Shown here piece by piece: positions 1 to 11,878 of a stretch of 64,000 bases of DNA. A model generated the notes under the pieces. It ran no database searches and was not told the origin of the DNA. It saw only the letters and a list, made by a program, of their open reading frames with translations. The first letter of the stretch is position 1, and each line of letters opens with the position of its first letter. The DNA comes from Adiantum capillus-veneris (lineage: Eukaryota > Streptophyta > Polypodiopsida > Polypodiales > Pteridaceae). The stretch lies in assembly GCA_014529385.2 (NCBI GenBank), contig CM043957.1:83299881-83363880 (forward strand). The letters are read 5' to 3'. A program made the translations under genes and the position numbers.

Positions 1-1234
1 AGACGTACTTGTATTGGCCTACCATGAAAGTGGACATACAAGAGAATCTTTCAAAATGTGTAGTATGCCAAAAGACCAAGTATGAAAGAGGGAAGCAACC
101 TGGATTACTTTAGCCATTGCCTATCCCAAATTCACCATGGGAGAGTATATCCATGTATTTCATCTTTGGATTACCGAAGTCTATCCATGGGAATACATGA
201 ATATGGACAATAGTTGACAGGTTTAGCAAGCAAGCACATTTTATTCCTATCAAAAAAACTATTAAGGCACATCAAATGGCAACTCTCTTCATATCTCAGA
301 TTTTCAAGCACCATGGATTACCCACATCCATCGTGTCATAAAGAGATCCTAGAATGACTAGTAATTTCTGGAAAGGTCTCTTTGAAAATCTAGGAACAAG
401 ATTGAATTTCTCTCAGCCTATCACCCACAAACGGATGGCCAAAGTGAGATAGCCAATCTTACGATACTCGATCTACTCAAGACTTATGTTACCAAAGTAT
501 ATCAACTCTCACAATGGAAAAAGTGATTACCTCTTGTAGAGTATGCCTACAATAATATTGTACATACTTCTACGAGAAAAGCACCTTTTGAGATCATTGA
601 GGGAAGACCTAAAAGTCCCTTGCTACTCAAAGTACATGGGAAGATCTTCGCCGCTGATGGGTATAGCCGTGACCTACAAGAATCTTTTCAAAAAATCAAG
701 GAGGCTATATCCATCTCTCAACAAAGGAAAAAATCTACTGCTGATAAGCACAGAAGAGCCTTAATGTTCAAAGAAAATGATTGGGTCTTACTCAAGTTTC
801 CTAAGGCTCGATTAAGGAAAACGACGGGAAAAAATCCTACAGGCCATCAAAAGTATTATGCTAAACTATCAAAAAGATACTATGGTCCTTTCCAAATCTT
901 GAAGCCCATCAATGAGATGGCTTATCAACTCAAGTTGCCCAACCATTGGCTCATACACAATGCCTTTCATGTAAGCCTACTTAAGACCTACAAAGGAGAG
1001 CCACCAACTGAACCAATTATTGAAGACCCTCCTGAAGTTGAAGAGCAAGAAGAGGTGCTACAACCCGAAGCTATCCTTCAGCATGAAGACAAGGTACTAC
1101 GACATAGTAAGATTATCCGACGATATCTTATTAAGTTCAAAAATTATCCTTTTGAAGATGCTAGATGGATGCAAGAAATACAGCTTAAGGATAGTATGAA
1201 CCTTGTCAATGCTTACAATGCTACATTAGAGTAA
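1..1234 (+). pseudogene. Ty3/gypsy chromovirus pol remnant (integrase and chromodomain)
   Basis: This is the 3' part of a gag-pol polyprotein whose 5' part lies outside the window. In frame from base 3 one reads the integrase zinc-binding end (CVVCQKTK) and the catalytic core (WTIVDRFSKQAHFIP). Positions 620-1234 are an open C-terminus ending in a chromodomain-like segment ([16 protein letters not shown]). It closely resembles the fuller copy on the other strand at 20235-24734. It is dead: in-frame stops at about 112, 209 and 339, then frame changes between about 410 and 620. In living relatives the chromodomain is thought to guide integration to marked chromatin. The identification is secure from the paired copy. 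Confidence 0.93.
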
Positions 1235-1593
1235 GCAAATGTACAAATTTCTTTTAAATGACTCATGTTTTTGTCTTATAAGACTAGTCCTCTTTTTAAT
1301 TGTGCACAAATTTAACTACTATGCATGCTTAGAATCATGTTTGTGATGACGACGTCTCTCAAACACTAAGTAGAATTTGTCACTCTACTTTGGGAGAATG
1401 AAATGGACTAAAGAGCAGACATGCTTGCGGCAGCTATGTCTCCCAAGTACTAAATGGATTAGTCATCCATCTTGCAAAGATGTCGTAGGGTAAAAACGGA
1501 TCCTCTACCCGCTAAGTAAAATTGACTAATGACTAAGGCTTTATCTCTTCTACCTCATAGTCGAGGACGACTATGATTTCAAGAGAGAGGTAA
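1235..1593 (+). other. 3' untranslated internal region with polypurine tract
   Basis: No coding sequence. The stretch corresponds to 19879-20234 in the minus-strand copy, sharing phrases such as the GTAGAGGATC-type segment. It ends in the purine-rich run CAAGAGAGAGGTAA (1580-1593) directly against the LTR, the expected plus-strand primer position. Confidence 0.8.
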
Positions 1594-3180
1594 TGTCATA
1601 AAATCTAATATCTAATATCTAACCAACCCAAATTATTTTCTCATATTAAATTGATCACTAAATGTGGGAGAATAAACACGAACAAGTGTTAAGATATAGA
1701 GATGTGCTTATAGATCTATCTCAACACGGGACCAATGGTAAAGGTGCCCAAATGAGAGATGGTCTATCAAAGAGCAAGGCTAACAAATAGAGCATAAGAC
1801 CTAAGGGTTAGATTCATTGAAGACCTCCAATAATGTGTGTAAAATTCCTTTGACCTTAGGTAAGCTAGGGCTGAGCTTGAGGTGCGGGAACCCGACAGAG
1901 CTCGAGGTGCTTGTCCTGCTTGTCATGCTTGATGACTAAGGTGCTTGAGGTGCTTGATGATTGAGGTGCTTGAGATGCTAGGTTGCACTTGAGGTGAGAA
2001 CCCAACCCAAGCTTAAAGTGCTTAAGAGCCAAGATTTTATTGGGAACTGGGCCTATGCATGAGGGGATTGAGGTGTCAAAAAGTCAAATATTCAATCCCT
2101 ACAAGGAGGGGGAAAGCCCTACATGAGGGGGGGTGGGAGAGAACACCCACACACTCACACAAGGCATGCATGGTACAAAGAAAGCAAAAGGGACACTTGT
2201 CAAGTTCCTCCTCATGTTGCCCTCATGGTGTCCCTGAAGCCTATTGGTTGGCCACCCAAGGGGTCCAATAATAATTTAGGGGATTTAATTAATTGATTCA
2301 GCATTTATCTAGCCCTCTCTCTCAAAGGGGAAAGGGAAACACTTGTCTCAAGGCTACCCTTGCTGCTTGTAATGCCTCCTGCTTATGATTGGCTAGGCCT
2401 GGAGGGGTCCAATGAGCTTCAAGCATGAGCTACAAGGGGGGGTCGACCCAAGCAAGATAGAGGGTTGTTTAGGGGGTATACTCACCCACACACACTTACA
2501 AACACTCTCATTGTGTGCTATGCAAAGTGCAAGAGCTCCCTCTCCTTCTCCAAGCAAGTAGAGGTTGAGAGCCTACACCAACACTCTTGGATATGGAGTG
2601 CAAATCCAACAAAGAGCCATGCTTCAATGCTAAAGCTTGCCATCTCCTTCTTCTTCATTACTATGCTAGTATGTATGCTAGAAACAAGAGTTATGATAAG
2701 TGAGGAACTAATTCTTTCTCGTACGAAATGTTTCTCTTCCTCTTCCCTACCCTCATTCCCTGCTAGCTCTTTCCACCTTCGAAGGTGTTTGAGGTCTTGC
2801 GACTGAGGCTTGGGATAGTTAAAGATTTCTTCAAGTTTATGCTATGTTTGTGATGCATGAAGCTTTCCATCTTCATTGCATGACCTAGGTCACAAAGAAC
2901 ACAAAGATTGTATTGTAACAAGTCTCTCTTAATGGGAGAAATCATAATACAAATGCCTATTGGAGGGGGGACCGCCTCCACACAAATCGGGTCCGCAACT
3001 GTTGTCATGTTCTCTAAATTCTCTCTCTTGCAAAAGTATTGTTCATGCCAAGTTAACTAATTTCTATGATTATGTTTCTATCTTCAATTATGTTCACCCG
3101 CTATGCTCACAAAGTCATTTCTCAAAAGTAATCTCATTAATTTCCGTTACTCTCAAATGAAGTAGGCCAATTCCATTACA
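1594..3180 (+). repeat. 3' LTR of the decayed chromovirus
   Basis: It starts TGTCATAAAATC after the polypurine tract and ends CCATTACA, giving the TG...CA termini of an LTR of about 1587 bp. The U5 half (2880-3000) aligns well with the LTRs at 18287-19878 and 8516-10110, but U3 is clearly different. U3 carries a run of GAGGTGCTT-like units at about 1875-2000, also present in the fragment at 36675-37147. The 5' LTR is outside the window, so no target duplication can be checked. Confidence 0.88.
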
Positions 3181-4690
3181 AAGTTTAAGATTTTGCAGTG
3201 GGATGTCGTGGACCATTTTATTTCAAAGAATGTAGTACTTGCCACAGAGATACAAGGCACACTTGAATCACTTGGCGTGAGCAAGAGAGGGTATTCAACT
3301 ATTCAACAGTCTATCTCCTCTATATTTGTGAAGAAATGAATAAAGTATGAGCTACTGCCAACAACAGCAAGTGTTTGGAAAGAGGGACTTCAACTCAACA
3401 ATGCACAAAATGAATTCCTTGGATGTCCCTTTCATATTCAAAGTATTTACGAAGGTGAAGGAACAAATACAACTTATGATGAGTACAACAACATCTCCAT
3501 GGACCGTACTTTGCTTTAAACTAGAATGGTAAAGTTCTAGAATGTCACATTTGAAGAGACTAGTGGTCTGCTATATTTTGTATTGAAGCTAGATGAGTGT
3601 GAGATGCTGAAAGAGAAAAAGGTAAAGTGACAATCACATTGATAAATAGGGAACTTCCAAAATGCTCTACCAATGATCCTTTATACTTCAGTATTCTGTC
3701 GGAAACAAGCATATGGTGTCTCAGTGGTTTTGAGGTAAGTCATATTCTTCCAACTCTTGTACTAAAATAATACATTTCATTTCACATCACATTATGACAC
3801 ATCTTGAAGGTAAAGAAAGAGTACCATGAAATTTTATTTTGGGTCTTCAATGAAACCCCTATTCCCGACATAATTGATCGACAAATGAATTGAGGAGAGG
3901 TGCTGGGAGGGGAGACTTTCAAGTCCAATGGCATCTTAAAGGTGACCTCAAAACACTGAAATGTATGTATAATTGTGGAATGGGTGCATTGGCAAAATCT
4001 CCATGCTTGTTCTCCATGGATTCTGCAAAGGTGATAGACACAAAGTGGTGGAGAAAGGCTCCTACTTGTCACAATGAAGACCCTAACTTCTATCCACTTG
4101 TCAATATTCGCATTTGTACAATGCATGCTCTTTGCAAAATTGTGGAGAAGTTAGTATATCTGTGTATTGGGCTTGCTTGGAAAATCAAGAAGTCATGAGA
4201 TCCAGATGGCTCTAGAGGCCTTAAATTAGTATTGTCAGATATGGGTCTCCATGGGGGCAACATAAAAATTCAACAAACAAGAAAAGATCAAGCAATTAGA
4301 AGGGCATGCCTTCCAAACCATCCATTGGCAGGATCAAGTCACACAAATTTTTATCTAAACCACTAGGCATAAAATATGTGAAGTTGACAAAGCATGGGAA
4401 GATATATGCCTCCACCTAGTGTAGAAAATTTGAGTATCTGCAATGGAAAAAACTACATATGACTGTGAAGGACTAGGAGCCAGCTCCTTGCAACACCAAG
4501 GCCGATGTCTAGCATTCCATAGATGTGCTCTTTTTGATGTGTGACAAAGATGATTGGTTACAAGAGGCTCTCAATAGGTTTAAGGAGAACCTATAGCTTC
4601 TAAAGAATCATTCAAGACAACATGGACAAACACTTAGATTACTCATTACATGGTACTCTCAAAACCATTCCTATGATTAGAAACAACTAT
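3181..4690 (+). pseudogene. Decayed coding block, unknown protein
   Basis: Long stretches read as protein with scattered stops and frame changes, on the plus strand. About 3340-3530 reads as KEGLQLNNAQNEFLGCPF-like sequence. 3890-4198 is an open frame with the segments CMYNCGMGALAKSP and TMHALCKIVEKLVYLCIG, and it continues past a TGA at 4196 for about 55 more codons. A further block at 4386-4680 has TAG at positions where TGG would restore sense. The Cys/His/Trp-rich composition (KWWRKAPTCHNED) recalls transposase-type or zinc-binding proteins, but I do not recognise the family. It may be a relic of a host gene or a DNA transposon. Confidence 0.5.
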
Positions 4691-5879
4691 GTTAGTGTTC
4701 TATGTGCTTACCAACTTTGCTTCATTTTCAACACATCATTTTCAACCATTTACCATACTTCATTCAAAAGTTACAAAAACCCAGGTATACGGAATACCTA
4801 GGCCTTACAAAAGTCACATTACATAGTGAGGAGTGCCTACTTCAAACACACTCAGCATGGTGCCTCTCGAGACAAGGCAAACAATTTGGAAGAGATTTTC
4901 CAATGGTTCTATCATAGAATCCTTTACCACATGCAACAAAAGGAAGTATTAGCATCTTCAGCAACATCACAGACAATCAATCAATTACAATAAATAAAAA
5001 TTAAACGCTCCGAGACTTTCAACAACCCCAGTGCTCATAAAGGTCAAAGCAAGTGGAGAGAGACAATGGAATATGTGAAACATAGGTGGAGCAAGAGAAT
5101 CTAAGTGTTTAACACAATATGTACTCGTATATGTTATGAGAAAATTAGACAGATGGTAATGTCTTACCATAGAACATGTACAATTTGCAATAGGAAAATG
5201 GTATTGTGCTTAAGACAACATGTACAAGTCACAAGTTGTGTTTCAACTTTATGAGAATTTACATATATTTTTTGGCACATTGCCCTTGTATCTTATCATC
5301 AAGTGTTTTCCATACTCTAAGAGCTCGTTTGAATCTTGCTTTCCTAAGGATGGTGCCATTGTTGTGTATATGTAGTAATTTACAGCATGACCACCTGTAT
5401 ACCCAAGATTGTATCCAAAACACTCTCTCACAAAATTTTTAACGACAAGAATGATTGTCCGTGTTCTGTGGAAGCATCGGTCCACCTAGGAAGTTGGATA
5501 GTTTCTTTAGGAGAACCGTTGTCATAGTCCCCTCTTGTGACATTTTGTTGTGAAAGACAAGGATTGGTGCCTCACAAAGTTTGTCAAGATATTGTGAAAG
5601 AGCTGCATCCTTTCACAGTACTCTCGTGTCTGACAATGGAGAAAGTCATCCTTTTTAGCAATCTAGGATTGCAGCCAAAAAGAAGTGAAATATTTCAAAG
5701 AGAGACATTGGAGGGAGGGGGGGTTGTTTGGGATTTCCATGAAACTCTCATTTTGCATCCAAAGTTTGGACTTCCATAGGTCCATCGAGCGGCTCGACCC
5801 TTGTGCTGGTCACTTATACCAATCCTTTGCTTCTTAATTCCTTGTTGAGGGCTTCATGCTATCCGTGATTGCTTGGAAA
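4691..5879. other. Anonymous stretch, possible continuation of decayed coding sequence
   Basis: No intact gene. About 5150-5380 can be read on plus as a decayed frame (QVVFQLYENLHIFFGTLP), and 5440-5660 has a competing minus reading. Neither is convincing alone. Confidence 0.3.
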
Positions 5880-7030
5880 GTGGCCTCATTAGAGTGTCTC
5901 CTTATACTTATCTGCTTTTGGGAAACAAATTTTGAGGCAATTTAGTGGATTATTGGAGGTTTCCATTGCCTCATCATCGCTATTGTTTTAAAAAACAAAG
6001 CCACTCCTCTCCTCATGGAATTTTGAAATTATGCCCAATGCAAAGTCTTCCCTCAGATAGAAAATACTTTGAAAGTCATGGAGAAAAATGTATGTCCTAT
6101 CACCAAATCTAAATTTTGGCGCACTAGGAAGCATCAACTCAGCTTGTTTCTCATTGAATCCAGACACATCCAATGGTAGCTTGGATTTTGATGTTTTCAC
6201 AGACATGATTTTGCATTATTCAACCTCCTTTGCTTCTGCCTCAAAGTTAATAGAATCCTCTATATCATCCACTTCATTTTAGTCCTTCTTTACATCCTCT
6301 TATTCACCTGGTGGTATATCTTATTCCTTCATGATTCATCAGGGTTCTTCATAATACTAGAAAATAGTAAATTCATATATAAAAGAAAGCCAAAGGACTC
6401 TTGGATTAGATTGCACTCCTTTTTGTGTATAGGGCACCACAAGGGTCTGTATGACAGTGGAAACTGGTTGTATTTTTTGTACAAATCTCCTTTGGATTAC
6501 AACCTCTAAAGTAAATCACCATCATGTCATTAAGAATGACCATGCCCTTTTGCACCTCTAGTTCAAACCTCTCTCTTTTAGGCTTTAAGAAATTGGCATG
6601 TTGTGCGGCTAAAAGATTATCAAGATCAAAGTTGGCTTTAAAGATACCACATACCTTATGAAATTTATCAGCAGCTCCTGTAGATATTACAAAGTAAGAA
6701 GCCTTTCATTGATGAATGCAGGGTCTTCCACAATAACTCTTTTTTTTCCTATGCTCTTTTGTGTTGCGCTTTGACGTAGTGGCCCATAGACAGTGGTTGA
6801 TGAAAAATCCACCTTCCTCTTTTGTGAGTTGAGCACACGAACCTTGGGGTGTGTAGTTTCCTCTTGACTTGCAAAAGGTTCTATACCTCTGAAACATTCA
6901 CATCTGAGCTCATGGAAAGCTCCTTTACTTCCATACCAAGAATCTTCAAAGACTCATTGAAGTCAATATTTCTCTTCATTGAACCTTTTAGCAACTGTGC
7001 TAAAGAATCAACTGTGTGCTAGTGCCCAAA
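5880..7030 (-). pseudogene. Decayed coding block, unknown protein
   Basis: Read on minus from about 7025 downward, three or four frame-shifted pieces look like real protein. First is a segment with DSLAQLLKGSMKRNIDFNES and VKELSMSSDVNVSEV. Next is a charged stretch around 6720-6900 (FASQEETTHPKVRVLNSQK). Then comes a block at about 6440-6670 containing LEVQKGMVILNDMMVIYFRG. Last is DIEDSINFEAEAKEVE followed by MSVKTSKSKLPLDVSGF at about 6130-6270. Indels separate the pieces. No domain is recognised. It may be a relative of the decayed block at 3181-4690 or an unrelated host pseudogene. Confidence 0.5.
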
Positions 7031-7710
7031 CAAACACTCTAGATCTATTTTGTATCTCTTCCTTCTGTGAGCTCTTATGCTTGAAATTAAAACAAAGACC
7101 ATTTTGAGAAATGTAAGGCAAATACTTATTTCCATTCAAATTGTGTGTAAATAAAAATGAGAAAAGCACAAAGGTGCACGGATGTAACACACACACACAC
7201 ACACTTATAATGTGAAGCATATCTACATTCTATCCACCTACGGTGCACAAGGAAGCATCCCTAAAAATATTGGACCTCTATGCGTGCCGTAAAGAATAGG
7301 ATATCATAAAACTTCCTAGGGTGCATGCAGAAGCCATTATCTCAAGCCAAGACTCATCAACATGCCATTGGCATAAAAACCAACATAGATTTTTTAATGT
7401 TTTTATTTTTTTATTTTCCTTAGGCTTGGCACCACCGTATTCCTCCGCTGTGGGATTTGGTAGACTATTTGGTTGACTATTTCATTGACTACCTTGATTA
7501 TCAAAATAACAAGTATTTTTTCCACTAAGAGCTTTGCGGGACTGGCCCTAAAATAGATTCTTTGTGTGAGAAATCTCTTTCTCTCTGTTACAACATCTAA
7601 ATAAGATTCTTGTTGTGACCAATCTATGTGTGTATGTGTGTCAATTGTCTAGAACAACACTGCTTTTCTCTATCTGTGTGTGTGCTCTTCTCTCTCTCTC
7701 TCTATGCATG
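7031..7710. other. No gene seen
   Basis: AT-rich anonymous sequence with a short AC run at 7188-7203. The few open frames are short and overlap simple repeats. Confidence 0.5.
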
Positions 7711-7746
7711 CACATGTGTGTGTGTGTGTGTGTGTGATTTTCTCTA

Positions 7747-7794
<48 letters not shown>
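7711..7794. repeat. TG microsatellite (two blocks)
   Basis: Two TG runs (about 7714-7736 and 7750-7794) are separated by a short unit containing TTTTCTCTATC, which also recurs just before and after them. Confidence 0.95.
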
Positions 7795-7797
<3 letters not shown>

Positions 7798-7899
7798 TGT
7801 ATGCCACAACACTACTTTTCTCTATATGTCACTCTCTTTTTGTCCCCCTCTCTTTAGAAAAGTTAACATTTGGTCCGTTTTAGTTTGAAAGTAATGTTT

Positions 7900-8515
7900 A
7901 TTGCTAGCTATGACACCAAGGAAGAGGATACACGAAACACAAGTTTTGTTTTGGAATTGTCTCAATGAAGTTTGCATCAACAAGCATATCCTCAAGAAAA
8001 CTTTGTAGGCTTTTTGGCAGATAAAGCTAGTGCAAGTTGAGCCACCATAAAGACTACCTCTGATATAAGTGGGCTCCGAAGTCTAATGTAAAGCATGCTC
8101 ATCTGGCTGCTAAGTCCTTGCTCTAAAGAATTCAGTGATTTCCCTCTGTGAATGTCTCCCACTACCTAATCTCCTCATGAGACTCTCCATGTGTCTCTAC
8201 AACTTTAGTAAAAACAACCCGAGGCATTTTTGATCCTGATATCTCATGACTCTAGCAAAGGGTCCAAAGACCTCTCTTAATAGAAAATCAAAATGGCCTC
8301 TATCATGTGCACATCTAACCATATGTGCATGTGGAGATTGTACCTAGTTTTACGTTTTGGGTCAGCCTAGGAAGTGCTTTGGCACCTTTGTGAACCTGTA
8401 CACAGGATGTGCATGTCCAGGCACTTAGAGTAGTTGCATACCCTTTGATTTCACAGCCCATTAGCATTAGATCAGTACCCAACACCAATCATAAGCATTT
8501 TCACCACATGGAATC
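7900..8515 (-). pseudogene. Decayed coding fragment, unknown protein
   Basis: On minus, about 8315-8480 reads without stops as GCEIKGYATTLSAWTCTSCV followed by a lysine-rich piece. About 8150-8240 gives MPRVVFTKVVETHGESHEE in the same frame. Stops break the rest. It abuts the solo LTR at 8516, and similar decayed minus coding lies on the LTR's other side (10111-10335), so the LTR may sit inside one old gene. Function unknown. Confidence 0.4.
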
Positions 8516-10110
8516 TGTAACATTTAATGGCCTAATAACTTGTGTGTAGCGGAAATTAGCATGAACATAGTGGGCATTTCATTAGAATAGATTCCTAATG
8601 ATAATTACAAGAGTGCTTAATGGAGAGAGCAACAAAAAGAATAACACCTAGTTAGATATCATCAACAATACTTTCAAAAGAGAAAGAAATTAAGCAATTG
8701 ACAATAGTTGAGGACCGGATTTGCATGGAGCCGGTCCCCCCTCCAAAAGGCTTTGTATTATGGTTTCTCCCATCAAGAGAGACATTGTACAATACAATTC
8801 TTTGTGTTCCTTCAAGACTAGCTAGTGCAATGAAGATGAAAGCTTCATGCACTAAGCAAAACACTTAGCAAACACAACATCAATTATCCCCGTTCTCAGA
8901 CCCAAGACCTCACACACCTTCGAAGATGGTGAGAGCTAGCAGGGTATGAGAGTAGATTGAGAGGAAGAAGGAGTATCTTACGAGAAAGATGTACATCTCC
9001 TCACATAATCACTCATATTAGCATAGCTTAGCTTAGTAATTAGCATGGTAGAGGAGATGAGCATGCATTGAAGCTTGGCTCTTGGTTGGATTTGCATCAC
9101 AAAGCCAAGAGTTGTTGGTGTAGGCCTCCCTTCTCACAAGCTTGGAGTAGGTGATAAGCTTTCCATTAAAGCTTGAGAAGGAGAGAGATTCTTCTTTACT
9201 TCACACATGAGATTGTGTGAGTGTGTGTGTGATAATGCCTTACAAAAAGCAGCCCCCTCTCTCTCTCTCGGGCGAGCCCTCTTGCTATTTGCTCTTGCTC
9301 AACCCTCATTGGCCCTCCCCAAGTCAACAAGCCAATGACTATTAAGCAGCATAAGTGATGGCCTTCTGACATGTGTCCCCCTTTCCCTTTTTGTGAGAGC
9401 TTTAGGTTAATCAATTAAACTCTCATTGGACCCCTTTGCCTCTGGCCAATAGGAATCAGGCAAGCCATTGGGCTCCTGAATGCTCATTGGACCCATTGGG
9501 AGACTGTCCAATAGTCTTCTAGAGGACTTAATTCTCATTGGTTCTTTTATTAAGTGTTATTAAATTAATTAAACTAGATTTACTCTAGCCTAATTCTCAT
9601 TGGTCCACCTCCAAGGCCATCCAATAGCAGTTGGGTACACCTTGTGGGCATCTGTTCTAGGGAGCTGACATGTGTCCCTCATTCCCTTTGTGTAAAGGGG
9701 GCTTGTGTGTGTATGTTTGTGTGTGTGTGTGGATTTCTCTCTCATCCCCTACATGCTAGGCTCGCCCCCTACTATGTAGGGATATGCAAAGACTTTTTTG
9801 GTCACACACAAAGCATCCAATTCCCTTAAGGTTGACCTTTGGACACAACCTTTGAATTTTGGAACCTTAGCATTTTGGAAGTCTTAATGGGCTGAACCTT
9901 AGGGTCTTTTTAGCCCATTGTTGCACATGGCTCTTCTGTAGATGGCCCCCCCTTTGGATCCCTATTTTCCATTCTTTGGATCCCTACTATGGCCGGTCTG
10001 CTAGCTTAACCAATATTCTAGCTTTTTCTCCCCTGGCACTTCCCCATATTAAATGATCAGTTTAACATGAGAAAATCATTTAGGAGAATTAGATATTGAT
10101 TATTATGACA
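8516..10110 (-). repeat. Solo LTR, chromovirus family of the 18287-35586 element
   Basis: It is about 1595 bp, from TGTAACATTTAATGG to ATTATTATGACA in plus coordinates, and is nearly collinear with the LTR at 18287-19878. No primer site or internal region adjoins it. The five flanking bases, GAATC on the left and TAATT on the right, are not a duplication. Confidence 0.92.
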
Positions 10111-10335
10111 TAATTGTTTTCCCTACACTAGTGTTTTTATTGCATAGAGCCGTTTTCACAGCAACACCAATGTTTTGTCATCCCCTTGCATCAACATTTT
10201 CAGCCAACAAAACACTAGCACGCTCTTCAATCTTGATCAGTGTTTTCAGCTCCATGATGTCGTGAAAAGTGTCATTGTGGAGTTTCATGGTTTTTTGTAA
10301 ATCCATCGTGCACGTGAAGAAGCCGTGAAGATCAT
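10111..10335 (-). pseudogene. Decayed coding fragment, unknown protein
   Basis: From about 10331 down to the solo LTR edge the minus strand reads as one frame with a single TGA. It includes FHDIMELKTLIKIEERASVL and GVAVKTALCNKNTSVGKT. The composition suggests a coiled or helical protein. No family recognised. Confidence 0.45.
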
Positions 10336-10451
10336 TGCATCCAACATATTTTGTGTCCTCTAAGAAAAGAAGGAATCACGAAAGGGGGGTGTGTGGCTCT
10401 TCCGACACTGCTGCTGCGTGGGAGGAGGATGCGCTAGCATGTGCTGCCATG

Positions 10452-10455
<4 letters not shown>

Positions 10456-10495
<40 letters not shown>
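10456..10495. repeat. TC microsatellite
   Basis: About 20 TC units. A C-rich stretch (about 10567-10595) follows. The rest of 10336-10800 holds no convincing gene. Confidence 0.95.
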
Positions 10496-10498
<3 letters not shown>

Positions 10499-10947
10499 GT
10501 GTCTTTCTCTCTGTCTCACTCTGAAGTGTTGACAAAAAAATAAGTAGCCCCCTCCCCTTTATATACACCCCCCCCCCTCCCGTTCCCCCCCCCCGCCGTG
10601 GCCCATTGCAAAAGAAGATACCATCCCAAAGCTCTTTGATATACATACAAACCCGTATGGGTGCACACACAAATACCCAAACAAAATCTAAAAATCTTAA
10701 TCAATGAAGGTGATACTATAGCGACATTTTTTTTTAAAATTTCCATTAAACAAAACGCATTACAATGTGGCATTAGAGCCGGTTACATTGATTAATCAGA
10801 TCAACTTAAAGACAGTGTGCTGCCAGCCCTCCACTCCTCTTGCACTTTCATGGATGCCTCCATCTGCCTACCAATTTAAAACAAAAAAAAATTCTTTTAT
10901 TAAGACTAACAAGTGGCACATGTAGACAACATAAAAATTAAATTGAC

Positions 10948-11523
10948 CTTTTTCCAATTGAGAAAAAGTAAGAATCTTTGTTATCTTTGTAGCCCAAGAT
11001 AATCAAGTGTTCCCGTATGTTGGTGAGTGTCCAGTGTTCACTAACTTGCACAATCTCAAAAACACCATTTGACAAAATAACGAGCATGTCAAATGGCACA
11101 AAATTAGCCACACTGGATTGTAAGGGTATCCACTTTCCACTCTTACACGTCCAACGATCATAGTGGAAATGTAGGTACAAATTAGTGTTCACTTTCAAAT
11201 ATCATATCCCTATACTGGAAGCCCCCACCTTACACTTGTATTTATCTGCTTGGTGCACTCCCTCAACCATTCCCCAATTGTCTCCAAATACCAGTTGAAG
11301 TGCGTCATACATGACATTCTTGCTACAAAACATAGTAGGCGTGACATTGAATGGCAATGTCTTGAACAAGTGTACAAAAACATGCATAGGATAGCATCAA
11401 CTGAGCGCTACTGATCTAGAAGCCTTCCCAAATTTTAATGAGGAGAAAATATTGAAAAGCATCTTCTCCTTCACAGAGAAGAGTGACCATGCATCAGGTT
11501 GTGACCATTCTAGGCTTAGTAAT
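10948..11523 (-). pseudogene. Exon 2, distal part, of the split minus-strand gene
   Basis: About 190 codons in one frame with two TGA stops. It runs from SLEWSQPDAWSLFSVKEKM next to the insertion to YFFSIGKR at the splice donor (AAAAAG|GTCAAT). The right edge is the GTAAT target duplication of the LTR element. Confidence 0.7.
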
Positions 11524-11672
11524 TGTCATGCCAAGGGCATACCCAAGGGAGGTCATGGACCTGGGCCACTATGTGGCCCACTGCCAGTGTGGAACAGGGG
11601 ATTCAGTAGCCAGGGGCTATATAAGGGAGGTTGGGTGATGAATCCAAGCTAGGCAGTTCCTTGGGCATTTCA
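11524..11672 (+). repeat. Left LTR of the 4.6 kb element
   Basis: Matches 15999-16147 along its full length with about a dozen substitutions by eye. It holds a TATA box CTATATAAGG (TATATAAG at 11618-11625), so the transcript probably starts near 11650. Confidence 0.92.
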
Positions 11673-11673
11673 C

Positions 11674-11686
11674 TGGTATCAGAGCC
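11674..11686 (+). promoter_or_regulatory. Primer binding site, initiator Met tRNA
   Basis: TGGTATCAGAGCC is the complement of the 3' end of plant initiator tRNA-Met, one base from the LTR end. Confidence 0.9.
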
Positions 11687-11730
11687 AAGGGAGAGGGGAA
11701 CCAGGGAGGGGGGGAAGAAGCACGGTCTCG

Positions 11731-11878
<148 letters not shown>

